Below are positions 36,465 through 44,259 of a stretch of DNA of 64,000 nucleotides, piece after piece. The stretch is from Hellea sp. Lineage in GTDB: Bacteria > Pseudomonadota > Alphaproteobacteria > Caulobacterales > Maricaulaceae. The notes under the pieces were generated by a model. That model searched no databases. It had not been told where the DNA came from and worked only from the letters and a program-made list of their open reading frames with translations. Position numbers and translations under genes: made by a program. Position 1 is the first letter of the stretch; each line of letters opens with the position of its first letter. Location of the stretch: positions 1 to 64,000 of the forward strand of contig JABDKG010000032.1 in NCBI GenBank assembly GCA_013002305.1, written 5' to 3'.

Positions 36465-37778
36465 TTATGGCAAAAGTGGCGACCAAGCCGGGTCAGAAGC
36501 CCCGAGCGGCGTCGAAACTTTCCGTAAATTTCGGCCAGTCAAATCGACCGACCAGAGCGACGACGTGCCGTATTCACCTCGTGTTTCCTGATAAAACATG
36601 ATGACTCGGCCATTGGGCGACCAGGTCGGTACATCGTACATATAGCTTTCCGCTAAAATTCGTTCGCCGCTACCATCAATATTCATCACACCGATGGAGA
36701 ATTTTCCGTCGCGACTTTTAACAAAAGCAATTTTATCGCCGCGCGGCGACCAAACCGGCGAATTATACCGCCCTTTTCCAAAACTTATGCGTTTGGCGCT
36801 GCTACCATCTGCATTCATCACATAGAGCTGAGGCGTACCGCCGCGATCCGAGTTAAAGACAATCTTCTCCCCGTCCGGCGAATAGCTCCCGGACACGTCA
36901 ATTGCCGGGGATGTCGTAAGCCTTTTGGTAGATCGCGAGGATAAATCCATCGCATAAAGATCGCTATTGCCCTTTCTCATCAGGCTCAAGATCATGGATT
37001 GCCCGTCAGGAGAAAAACGCGGCGCAAATGTCATGTCGGGAAAGTTTCCAAGCAGTTCCCGGCGCCCTGTTTCAATATCATAAACATAAATATGACCCTT
37101 ACCGCTTTCATAAGACAGATAAGTGATCCGCTGGGAACTTGGCGAAAATCTCGGGGTCAATACCATGCCGCGCCCCGTATCAAGATACATCATATTGGCG
37201 CCGTCCTGATCCATTATCGCCAGTCTCTTTTCACGTTCGATTTTAGATCCGCTTTCGGATACAAAGACGATGCGGCTATCGAAATAACCGGTTTCGCCCG
37301 TCAGCTTTTCATAAATTGCATCGGAAATTTTATGGGCAACACGGCGCTCTTGATTGGGCGTCGTACCAAATACAATACCAGCAAGCTCCTCTCCGGACGA
37401 GATATCCCACAGCCGGGCTTCAACTCGAATACGCGTTGGGCTTTCAATGACAACTCTACCGAGAAGTAGAGCTTCGGCTTTTATTACCCGCCAATCCGCA
37501 AAGGTCGGCTTATAATTTAAATCTGTTTGGGTAGTTTGAAACTTATCCGGCGAAATTGACACAAATAATCCTGAACGTTCCAGGTCAGCCCGGATGATTT
37601 CCGAAATTTCGACGCCAAGTGCCTGCCCGTCTTGTCGATCGGAACTAAAATCAACAACTGCAATCGGAACCGGGTCTAAATTACCTTCGGTAATATCAAT
37701 GCGCAGCTGCGCATGGGCAAAATTAAACGTCCCCATCGCCAAAACAAATGTCAAAAATATGAGCCTGATTAAATTCAT
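36465..37778 (-). CDS. tolB: Tol-Pal translocation protein TolB
   Basis: TolB is the periplasmic partner of TolA and Pal. The 437 residues have a signal peptide (about 1-23, ending AHA), an N-terminal alpha/beta domain (about 25-165), and a six-bladed beta-propeller with repeats such as PRFSPDGQSMI, YSPDGEKIVFNSDRGG and PVWSPRGDKIAFV. The last strand ends with SDPAWSPLLP. It stands between tolA and pal, as in nearly all Gram-negative bacteria. Confidence 0.96.
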   Translation of the reverse strand: MNLIRLIFLTFVLAMGTFNFAHAQLRIDITEGNLDPVPIAVVDFSSDRQDGQALGVEISEIIRADLERSGLFVSISPDKFQTTQTDLNYKPTFADWRVIKAEALLLGRVVIESPTRIRVEARLWDISSGEELAGIVFGTTPNQERRVAHKISDAIYEKLTGETGYFDSRIVFVSESGSKIEREKRLAIMDQDGANMMYLDTGRGMVLTPRFSPSSQRITYLSYESGKGHIYVYDIETGRRELLGNFPDMTFAPRFSPDGQSMILSLMRKGNSDLYAMDLSSRSTKRLTTSPAIDVSGSYSPDGEKIVFNSDRGGTPQLYVMNADGSSAKRISFGKGRYNSPVWSPRGDKIAFVKSRDGKFSIGVMNIDGSGERILAESYMYDVPTWSPNGRVIMFYQETRGEYGTSSLWSVDLTGRNLRKVSTPLGASDPAWSPLLP

Positions 37779-37790
37779 AATTATTCCTGA

Positions 37791-38579
37791 TCAAACAGTT
37801 GGAATGAAACTTAACACCATGTCCTGCCAACTCGAATATTTCTCAATAGGCAGAAAATCATAGGGGCCGCAATCCTTTACCGCATTAACGGCGCGGCGAG
37901 CTGCAACTTCCATATGGGGGTTTTGGCTGCGAGCCACTTTGCGCGGTTCGTTAAGGCTGACGCTTTGGACATGTCCATCGCTACGCATTTTCACCCGAAC
38001 CTGGACCGCCAGTTCTTCGGGGTTTTTTGCATCTACGGGTTCACGCCAACATTCATACATTTTGGATTTTAACGCATCAATTTCGTTGAGCGAAAGAGAT
38101 GTTCCGGCGCCGACAGCGGCTTGCGAAACTGAAGAATAGAAAATGAAATTTTGTTCCGACGCAAGGGTTCGCTGCTGTCCGGCTTTGGGTTGGGTTTTCC
38201 GGGTATTATCGACGACAGCAGAAAAACTATCCAAATCAAACGGCTTTTCTTCGGTTTTACTAGTGGAATCCGGCTGATCCATATTTTCTGGAGTTAGGTT
38301 TGGACTGGTCTCAGGAGATGTACGCTCCGGTGTTTCGGGGTCGCCCTCTTCCGGCGCATTCTCCATCGGATTTTCAACCGTCATCGGCTGTTCTGGCTCT
38401 ATCGGTATCGGATCCGGTTTCTTGATACTGGCTCTGATGTTGGTCAATTCATCGATCGACGCGAGTTCGACATAAATAGCTTGCGACATTTCTACGTCGG
38501 TCTTCTTGGACAAGCTGATCCAAACCGATATGAGGATCAGGCTATGAAAAATGAGCGATATGGGCCACCCGAATTTCAT
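37791..38579 (-). CDS. tolA: Cell envelope protein TolA
   Basis: TolA spans the inner membrane and reaches Pal and TolB in the periplasm. One N-terminal membrane helix (about residues 4-22) carries the expected SxxxH-type element (SLIFHSLIL), which contacts TolQR. A Pro/Glu-rich region (about 55-115) replaces the long Ala/Lys helix of E. coli. The C-terminal domain has MYECWREPVDAKN, VQVRVKMRSDGHV and ARRAV, the TonB/TolA-like fold. The ATG overlaps the tolR stop as TAATG. Confidence 0.9.
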   Translation of the reverse strand: MKFGWPISLIFHSLILISVWISLSKKTDVEMSQAIYVELASIDELTNIRASIKKPDPIPIEPEQPMTVENPMENAPEEGDPETPERTSPETSPNLTPENMDQPDSTSKTEEKPFDLDSFSAVVDNTRKTQPKAGQQRTLASEQNFIFYSSVSQAAVGAGTSLSLNEIDALKSKMYECWREPVDAKNPEELAVQVRVKMRSDGHVQSVSLNEPRKVARSQNPHMEVAARRAVNAVKDCGPYDFLPIEKYSSWQDMVLSFIPTV

Positions 38580-39022
38580 TACTCATCACTTTTCATGTCC
38601 GTTACCAGATTAATATTGGAATATCCGGCGTCGCGGATATTGGACAATACATCGACAACCAATTCATAGTCAGCGGTGGCGTCACCTTGAAGATAAATCT
38701 TCTCCTCAAATCCTTTTGTTGCAAGTGCGCTGAGCCGGTCGACAAGCGTATCGGCGAAAATCTGCTCGTCCTGCAGGTAAAGCGATCCGTCCTGACGGAT
38801 ACTGACGATTACGGGATCTTGTTCGATGGATGTTGCTTGGCTGTCAGTCTTGGGAAGCTCCAGATCAACAACCGGCAATAGGGTCGCAGCTGTCATCATA
38901 AACACAAGCAGCAAGACCAGCATAACGTCAACTAGTGGCGTGACGTTTATATCTCGCTCGATCTTACGCCGGCGCGTTCGCCGACCCGAGCTGCTGCTCG
39001 ATCTATCGACATTCATGCCCAT
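38579..39022 (-). CDS. tolR: Biopolymer transport protein TolR
   Basis: TolR is the proton-channel partner of TolQ. This 147-residue protein has a basic N-terminus (RRTRRRKIERDINVTPLVDVMLVLLLVF); the membrane Asp of PLVDVMLV is the proton-conducting residue. The periplasmic domain ends with the short VATDMKSDE-like strand (here LVTDMKSDE). tolQ ends one base before its start; tolA starts in its stop codon. ExbD-like in general plan, but the tol gene order identifies it. Confidence 0.94.
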   Translation of the reverse strand: MGMNVDRSSSSSGRRTRRRKIERDINVTPLVDVMLVLLLVFMMTAATLLPVVDLELPKTDSQATSIEQDPVIVSIRQDGSLYLQDEQIFADTLVDRLSALATKGFEEKIYLQGDATADYELVVDVLSNIRDAGYSNINLVTDMKSDE

Positions 39023-39736
39023 TTAGGCGCCCTTGCTCAGCTTGCGGGACAAAATTGCCGATAACTCATCCGCATAGCCTTCTAATCTGCCAGCATATTT
39101 GTCCTGGGCATTGGCGAAAATATTGTAAAATATCACCGCGGGAATAGCGCATATTAGCCCAACCGCCGTCAAAAAGAGCGCCTCAGCAACGCCCGGCGCG
39201 ACAACTTCGAAATTGGCATTGCCGCTTTCGCTAATGGCACGAAATGAGGTGATAATACCCCAAACTGTCCCTAACAGACCCGCAAACAGCGACGTCGATC
39301 CGATCGTCCCTAGAATTGTCATGCCGCGGTCTGATTTGGCAAGTTCGCGATTCAGAACCAAGTTCATGACGCCATCGATACGGCGCATAGCGGTAGCTGC
39401 TGCGCCGTCACTGCGGCTAGCAAAGCCTTTGCTATCTTCCCATTCTTTCATGGCCGCTGAAAAAATACGCGCCATTGGATCACGAACATCATTTGCGAGC
39501 CCGGAAGACAGCTCTTCAAGAGTGCGGCCTGACCAAAAGGTCTCTTCAAACTTATCGGCTCGATTTTTCAGCAATCGAAATGTAATCAACTTATCAATTG
39601 CGATTGCCCAAGACCAAATCGACGCGATTATCAAAAGAATCAGAACCAGTTGAACGACGAGATCGGCTCTGCTGAAAAGCGCGAGTGGCGAAAAATCTAA
39701 ATTGGTAGCCAGCCATATATTGAGGGCAGAAATCAT
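39023..39736 (-). CDS. tolQ: Tol-Pal motor protein TolQ
   Basis: TolQ forms the pentameric proton channel that drives TolA. The 237 residues show three membrane helices: the first near residues 28-48 and the other two around GTIGSTSLFAGLLGTVWGII and AEALFLTAVGLICAIPAVIFYN. GLLGTVWGI and the T/A-rich last helix are the conserved channel parts. It is the first gene of the minus-strand tol run. The usual upstream acyl-CoA thioesterase ybgC is missing; a divergent lipoprotein gene lies there instead. Confidence 0.95.
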   Translation of the reverse strand: MISALNIWLATNLDFSPLALFSRADLVVQLVLILLIIASIWSWAIAIDKLITFRLLKNRADKFEETFWSGRTLEELSSGLANDVRDPMARIFSAAMKEWEDSKGFASRSDGAAATAMRRIDGVMNLVLNRELAKSDRGMTILGTIGSTSLFAGLLGTVWGIITSFRAISESGNANFEVVAPGVAEALFLTAVGLICAIPAVIFYNIFANAQDKYAGRLEGYADELSAILSRKLSKGA

Positions 39737-39800
39737 ATGTTTATGTACCTGTTTTTGGATATCTTGGCATGTTAAGCTTTAGGACGCTAATTAACACTAT

Positions 39801-39830
39801 TTAAGACAAATTTCTGCAATAAAGTCTTAA
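39801..39830. repeat. TTAAGAC inverted repeat upstream of tolQ
   Basis: TTAAGAC (39801-39807) and GTCTTAA (39824-39830) form a perfect inverted repeat with a 16-bp spacer, in the divergent region between tolQ and a lipoprotein gene. The same seven bases make the inverted repeat upstream of ftsH. TTAA also occurs at 39772, 39791, 39801 and 39827; two of these give TTAA-N6-TTAA (39791-39804), near the CtrA box TTAA-N7-TTAA. A regulator site is possible. Confidence 0.35.
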
Positions 39831-39928
39831 CTATAAACGTAGCATTGCCCATAATCATGCCGCAATTATGGTTCTATTCGACACAATAGTGGCGCAATCG
39901 GATGCCATAAGGCACAAAGGACAAAGAA

Positions 39929-40291
39929 ATGACTTATAAGAAATTTTTGATTCTCGGACTCGCTGGAACATTGGCGGCTTGCCGAACAACACCTGAACCC
40001 GAAGCGCCCTCAGTCGAGGTCGAAACGCAGCCAGTTCAGACATGCACACCGATCTCAGCGCTTGAGAAAGTCGAAGTTCCAGCGGAAACCGAAACATTCA
40101 CGACGATCGTGTTGATCGATAATCCGCCCTATGATCCGATCGAAAGACGTGAGCAGCAAGTCCGTGTCGTAAAAGAAGCTTATTTTATCTATATTGATTC
40201 GGAAGGCAAAGAAGTTATTGATATTTGCGGCGAAGCCGCGGCTGACGAGACCATGATAGAAGAAACAGCGAACGAAACACCCGCTGAATAA
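39929..40291 (+). CDS. Small acidic lipoprotein
   Basis: This 120-residue protein has a signal peptide with lipobox LAAC (Cys18). The mature part is acidic, rich in Glu, Pro and Thr at both ends, with a central segment containing VVKEAYFIYIDSEGKEVIDIC. Two further Cys, in QTCTP and DICGE, could form a disulfide. No family is recognised. AAAGGACAAAG precedes the ATG. It is divergent from tolQ, which suggests an envelope role, but no function can be assigned. Confidence 0.65.
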   Translation: MTYKKFLILGLAGTLAACRTTPEPEAPSVEVETQPVQTCTPISALEKVEVPAETETFTTIVLIDNPPYDPIERREQQVRVVKEAYFIYIDSEGKEVIDICGEAAADETMIEETANETPAE

Positions 40292-40303
40292 GCGAGCGCG
40301 TTG

Positions 40304-40660
40304 CTAATTTTGGATAATGGCCAGCCCTGAGATGATTAATAAGGCACCCGCGAAATAGCGTAGGGTGAACTGTTCCTGTAAAAAAAAGAAAGCCAAAATC
40401 GGCACAAATACAAATGACAGAGCCATAAACGAATAGGCATAGACAAGAGGGACGGATTTGAGCACATAAATCCAGAGCAAGGTCGCGGACCCATAAATAG
40501 CAAGCGCTAAAATGAAAACCGGATTAAACAAGACCGTGTAAAAATTAGCCCCGGTCGTGACCAATTTCTCACTCGACATTTTAAATAAAAGCTGCCCGAC
40601 TGCGATACAAAATGGTGTGAGCAGTAAAAGCCCGACAACCGGCAAGGTCACAGCATTCAT
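40304..40660 (-). CDS. EmrE/ArnE-like four-helix DMT half transporter
   Basis: This 118-residue protein has four membrane helices and the small DMT plan, ending with QEQFTLRYFAGALLIISGLAIIQ. YAYSFMALSFVFVPILAFFFL is like the second half of an EamA unit. Proteins of this size work as dimers; ArnE/ArnF flip undecaprenyl-linked aminoarabinose. The ATG at 40660 overlaps the methyltransferase stop as ATGA; the longer frame to 40705 lies within that gene. It is the last of three minus-strand genes (family 2 glycosyltransferase, methyltransferase, this), consistent with a lipid-linked sugar flippase. Confidence 0.75.
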   Translation of the reverse strand: MNAVTLPVVGLLLLTPFCIAVGQLLFKMSSEKLVTTGANFYTVLFNPVFILALAIYGSATLLWIYVLKSVPLVYAYSFMALSFVFVPILAFFFLQEQFTLRYFAGALLIISGLAIIQN

Positions 40661-41382
40661 TGTGCTGCTGCCAACATTTCCACATATTCCGGCATTGTTT
40701 CGCAATAATAGATATCGCGTTTTAAATCATCGCAATCATGATTATGCGGCACGGGCTGCATCGCCCGTAAGAATGAATGTCTATAAGGGAAGAAATTGAA
40801 ATGCGGATTGAAGGTATATTTATACTCGCGCTCGCGCGGAACAACGATTATTAATCGGTGCTTGGTAATTCTACGGAGCTCGGCAATCGCCGCCCGATAA
40901 TCTAATACATGCTCAATAACATGGGTACATATCACCGTATCAAAGGCGTTATCCGCAAAAGGTAAGTCCTCTATTTTAGCGGCCACATATTCAATATTTG
41001 GCAGGGCTTCAGCATCATCTATCGCGAAATCCACACCGGTTAATTGGGTCAAATCGGGTCGCCGATTATTGATTTCCTGCAAAAGAAATCCAGTTCCGCA
41101 ACCGACATCACAAATTGAAGGACCTATCGCGTCTTTCGCAATTCGTTCGATACAAATCTCTGAATTATCCGTGCCTTCGTGAACGCGCGGGTGATTTTTA
41201 TAGAGGTCTTCATATTCCTCATCAGTCAGAAAAGCCGCCCGTTCGCGAAATTTTGCCAAATCTGTAATGTGTCGGCCCCAAACCAAACTCGCCAGGCCCC
41301 GGAATAAAAATGAATCCCGCAAAAAAGGCGGGACAATATCTTCCAGCACAAACCGGATTTTATTGGTGGTTTCGCGGCGCAT
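40657..41382 (-). CDS. Class I SAM-dependent methyltransferase
   Basis: This 241-residue enzyme has motif I DVGCGTGFLLQEI, an Asp after the next strand (GVDFA), the FDTVICTHVIEHV motif and RLIIVVPRE. This is the methyltransferase 11/UbiE-like fold, with an N-terminal helical region (about residues 1-80). It lies between a family 2 glycosyltransferase and a half-size DMT transporter on the same strand, overlapping the latter. Methylation of a sugar or lipid-linked intermediate is a reasonable inference; sequence alone does not identify the substrate. Confidence 0.85.
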   Translation of the reverse strand: MRRETTNKIRFVLEDIVPPFLRDSFLFRGLASLVWGRHITDLAKFRERAAFLTDEEYEDLYKNHPRVHEGTDNSEICIERIAKDAIGPSICDVGCGTGFLLQEINNRRPDLTQLTGVDFAIDDAEALPNIEYVAAKIEDLPFADNAFDTVICTHVIEHVLDYRAAIAELRRITKHRLIIVVPREREYKYTFNPHFNFFPYRHSFLRAMQPVPHNHDCDDLKRDIYYCETMPEYVEMLAAAQ

Positions 41383-41383
41383 A

Positions 41384-42409
41384 TTACTTGCCTTTGGATT
41401 TCCGAGATTTGATTCCCTGCGTCTCTATCTCATCATCGCGTCGCTCCAAAACATTGCGGAGGCCGTGCGTATATCCCTCGCCGCGGGACGGCGCGATAGA
41501 GAGGTAGAAAATCCGTTTTTGCTCAGCTCTGGATCGGGCAAGCGAGTCTAGGATCATACCTGCGGTAAATGTCATCATTCCGGCAAGCACCAATGTCATC
41601 CCTAAAACCCATGACGGCGCGCGTTCAACCAAGCCCGTTTGGAAATATTCGATTAAAACCGGTACAATAAAAATTAAGCTGGTTGCGAAAATCACAGCGC
41701 TAATCGCGCCAAAGAAAATAAATGGTCGGGTTTCTTTTAATAGGGTGCCAATCATCCGCAGAATTTTGAACCCGTCTCTAAACGTTGACAATTTGCTTTC
41801 TGAACCCTCACCGCGGCGACCATAGTCACATTCGATTTCGGCAACTGGCAAGCGCAGAACAGAGGCGTGGACTGACATTTCTGTTTCGATTTCAAATCCG
41901 GGACTCTCTGCCGGAAAGCTTTTGGCAAACCGGCGATTAAATGCCCGGAAGCCTGAAAAAATATCCGAAAAATCATTTCCAAATGCAAAACGATATATGC
42001 GGTTAAATATAGCATTGCCAAAGGCGTGGCCTTTGCGTCCCGCATCTTGTTTGACGTCTTTTCGGGTACCCACCACCATATCAAGGCGATCTGTCAGCAA
42101 TTTTTCGATCAATACCGGCGCTTTTGCGGCGTCATAAGTCCCGTCGCCATCGGCCATGAGATAGATATCGGCCTCAATGTCGGAGAACATTTGTCGGACC
42201 ACATTACCTTTACCCTGACGCGGACTTGGGACAACGATCGCGCCGGCGAGAATGGCTTGCTGAGCCGTTTCGTCAGTAGAATTATTGTCATAAACATAGA
42301 TCTGAGCGCTTGGGAGCGCCTTGCGAAATTCGAGGACGACTCCCGCAATTGAATTGGCTTCATTATAGCATGGCAACAGGACAGCAATTGATAAGTTCGA
42401 AAAATCCAC
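41384..42409 (-). CDS. Family 2 glycosyltransferase with C-terminal membrane helices
   Basis: This 341-residue protein starts with the GT-A fold: VLLPCYNEANSIA, YDNNSTDETA, then ADGDGTYDAA with the metal-binding DGD, and FSDIFSGFRAFNRRF. Two membrane helices follow (about 240-262 and 277-300). This plan fits polyprenyl-phosphate sugar transferases (dolichol-phosphate-mannose synthase or ArnC type). The start is GTG at 42409, preceded directly by GGATTTTCC. It is divergent from the GT-C-like gene and upstream of the methyltransferase and half-flippase genes. Confidence 0.88.
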   Translation of the reverse strand: MDFSNLSIAVLLPCYNEANSIAGVVLEFRKALPSAQIYVYDNNSTDETAQQAILAGAIVVPSPRQGKGNVVRQMFSDIEADIYLMADGDGTYDAAKAPVLIEKLLTDRLDMVVGTRKDVKQDAGRKGHAFGNAIFNRIYRFAFGNDFSDIFSGFRAFNRRFAKSFPAESPGFEIETEMSVHASVLRLPVAEIECDYGRRGEGSESKLSTFRDGFKILRMIGTLLKETRPFIFFGAISAVIFATSLIFIVPVLIEYFQTGLVERAPSWVLGMTLVLAGMMTFTAGMILDSLARSRAEQKRIFYLSIAPSRGEGYTHGLRNVLERRDDEIETQGIKSRKSKGK

Positions 42410-42489
42410 GGAAAATCCCCATCATAAAATTTTTACGAAATATTACACAATATCGTTAAGTTTCAGTTGCCAACATTAGCGGATTTTCC
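42410..42489. promoter_or_regulatory. Divergent promoter region framed by a 9-bp inverted repeat
   Basis: The region between the family 2 glycosyltransferase and the GT-C gene begins with GGAAAATCC (42410-42418) and ends with GGATTTTCC (42481-42489). Read from each gene, GGATTTTCC sits directly before the start codon. The GGA may act as a weak ribosome site at normal spacing. On the minus strand TATGAT (42426-42421) could be a -10 for the glycosyltransferase. The middle is AT-rich. Confidence 0.5.
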
Positions 42490-44259
42490 ATGATTAGTGA
42501 TCGCCAAAAGCTATTCCTACCTGGGTTAGCTATCATCATATTTTTCGGAATTATCATGCAAAGCATTTCCGCTGGTGAGTTTGGCGTGATTGGTGGTGAT
42601 AGTGATGATCAACTCAGATTAATCCAAATTCGCGACTATTATCTCCACGGTCAGAACTGGTTTGACACCCAGCAATATCGACTTGGGATAGCTGGCGGCA
42701 CCGACATTCACTGGTCACGTCTGGTTGATATACCATTTATCTTTCTAATAGCATTTTTTGATTTATTCTTAAGCTACGAACTAGCTGAAGCGATAGCAAT
42801 ATCCGTCTGGCCTCCCCTTAGCGCTATTGTAGTGATGCTGGGTATTTATATAGCCGCGCGAAATCTGGCCGGGCGCAAAGCGGGATTCATTGCAGCAATT
42901 ATCAGCGCGCTTTTTATCACATTTCACTATCGTTTCAGCGTCGGCGCAATAGATCACCATAATGTGCAAATCGGGCTTTTGTGTTTGTCGATGGGTTTTG
43001 CCTTAGATCCCGAATATGATTCGCGCGCTTTTTTGCTAAGCGGAATTTTTGTCGGATTGTCAGCAGCAATCGGTAATGAGGTCTACCTGTTTGTGGGTAT
43101 CATATGCGGGTTCATCGCGTTGCTTTGGTTATTTAAGAGCCGCAAATGCCGCGCCGCTGTTCAAGCTTTTGGTATCGGATTTGCGCTGACTATCGCCTTT
43201 ACATTCTTCGCCGCAATTTCGCCGAGAGAATATAGCCTGATTTATTGTGACGCATTGTCTTTAATTACGGTAAGCGCCGCAGGTTTAGGGGGACTCGGGC
43301 TGGCTTTGTTGGCCAATCGGTTTTCGGCCAGTTCAATAAAATTTCGTTTTGGCCTCCTCATATTGCTGGGCCTTGGGACCCTGCTGCTTCTGAAATTACA
43401 AGCGCCGGAATGTCTGCAAAATCCACTGGATGTCTTGCCAGAGAAAGTCCGCACATATTGGCTGGCCAATATCACCGAGGCCAAGCCTTTATTGCAGGAA
43501 CCGAAAAGCTATTATTTGGAGGCCCCGTTTTTTCTGGGCGGTTCTCTCGTTGCGCTTACTGTCTGCATATTTCAGATCTTAAAGCGAAATGCATATAAAT
43601 TTGCATTGCCAGCCGCGCTCATTCTAGTCGCTATTCTGATGGCGCTTTATCAGGTTCGATTTGCGATATTTGCGCAATTTTTTGCCTTTTCAATTTTGGG
43701 CATATGGATTTATCTGCTGTATAATAACCGGGAAAAATCCGGAAAGACGAATATTGCATATATTGGCGCGCTGGCCCTCTCGATCCCTATATTTTGGACA
43801 ATACCGGGCATCATGTTCGCTCCGGCTCAAGACAAGAACGATCTCAAATCTGTCGGCAAAATTTGCTACTCCGACGAAGTGCTCCAAGCCGTCAAATCTA
43901 TGCCAAAAGGCAAGATTTTGGCTGGCTATAACGCGGCTCCGCACATCCTCCTAAAAACAGATCATTCTGTGCTATCGGGTAATTATCACAGAAATGCGAA
44001 GGGCCTTCTCTCAGCGATTGAAATTTTTAGCGCCAACGAACCACAGGCCAGTAATAGGCTAGCAACTCAGAATATCAGATACATTATGACTTGCGACGCT
44101 GAAGCCAATGATAAGTTTTCAGATGGCAATCCGGAGGGTCTATTAGCTAAATTACTAAAAGGTGACATTCCACCTTATCTGTCCCAAGATCTCAGCCTTA
44201 AAGCGGGCGCAGTCAAAATTTACCGCATTATCCCTGAGAAAATTGATCCCTCAGAATAA
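42490..44259 (+). CDS. GT-C-fold membrane glycosyltransferase (STT3/oligosaccharyltransferase-like)
   Basis: This 589-residue protein has about eleven hydrophobic helices and a soluble C-terminal domain (from about residue 450). Early in the sequence is GGDSDDQLRLIQIRDYY, an acidic first-loop motif, and further on FSVGAIDHHNVQ, comparable with the DHH-type loop of STT3/PglB enzymes. The family resembles alphaproteobacterial STT3-like proteins with HWSRLVDIP. It would take a sugar from a polyprenyl carrier to a periplasmic acceptor. The hallmark WWDYG of oligosaccharyltransferases is not seen, so the acceptor is open. Confidence 0.65.
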   Translation: MISDRQKLFLPGLAIIIFFGIIMQSISAGEFGVIGGDSDDQLRLIQIRDYYLHGQNWFDTQQYRLGIAGGTDIHWSRLVDIPFIFLIAFFDLFLSYELAEAIAISVWPPLSAIVVMLGIYIAARNLAGRKAGFIAAIISALFITFHYRFSVGAIDHHNVQIGLLCLSMGFALDPEYDSRAFLLSGIFVGLSAAIGNEVYLFVGIICGFIALLWLFKSRKCRAAVQAFGIGFALTIAFTFFAAISPREYSLIYCDALSLITVSAAGLGGLGLALLANRFSASSIKFRFGLLILLGLGTLLLLKLQAPECLQNPLDVLPEKVRTYWLANITEAKPLLQEPKSYYLEAPFFLGGSLVALTVCIFQILKRNAYKFALPAALILVAILMALYQVRFAIFAQFFAFSILGIWIYLLYNNREKSGKTNIAYIGALALSIPIFWTIPGIMFAPAQDKNDLKSVGKICYSDEVLQAVKSMPKGKILAGYNAAPHILLKTDHSVLSGNYHRNAKGLLSAIEIFSANEPQASNRLATQNIRYIMTCDAEANDKFSDGNPEGLLAKLLKGDIPPYLSQDLSLKAGAVKIYRIIPEKIDPSE

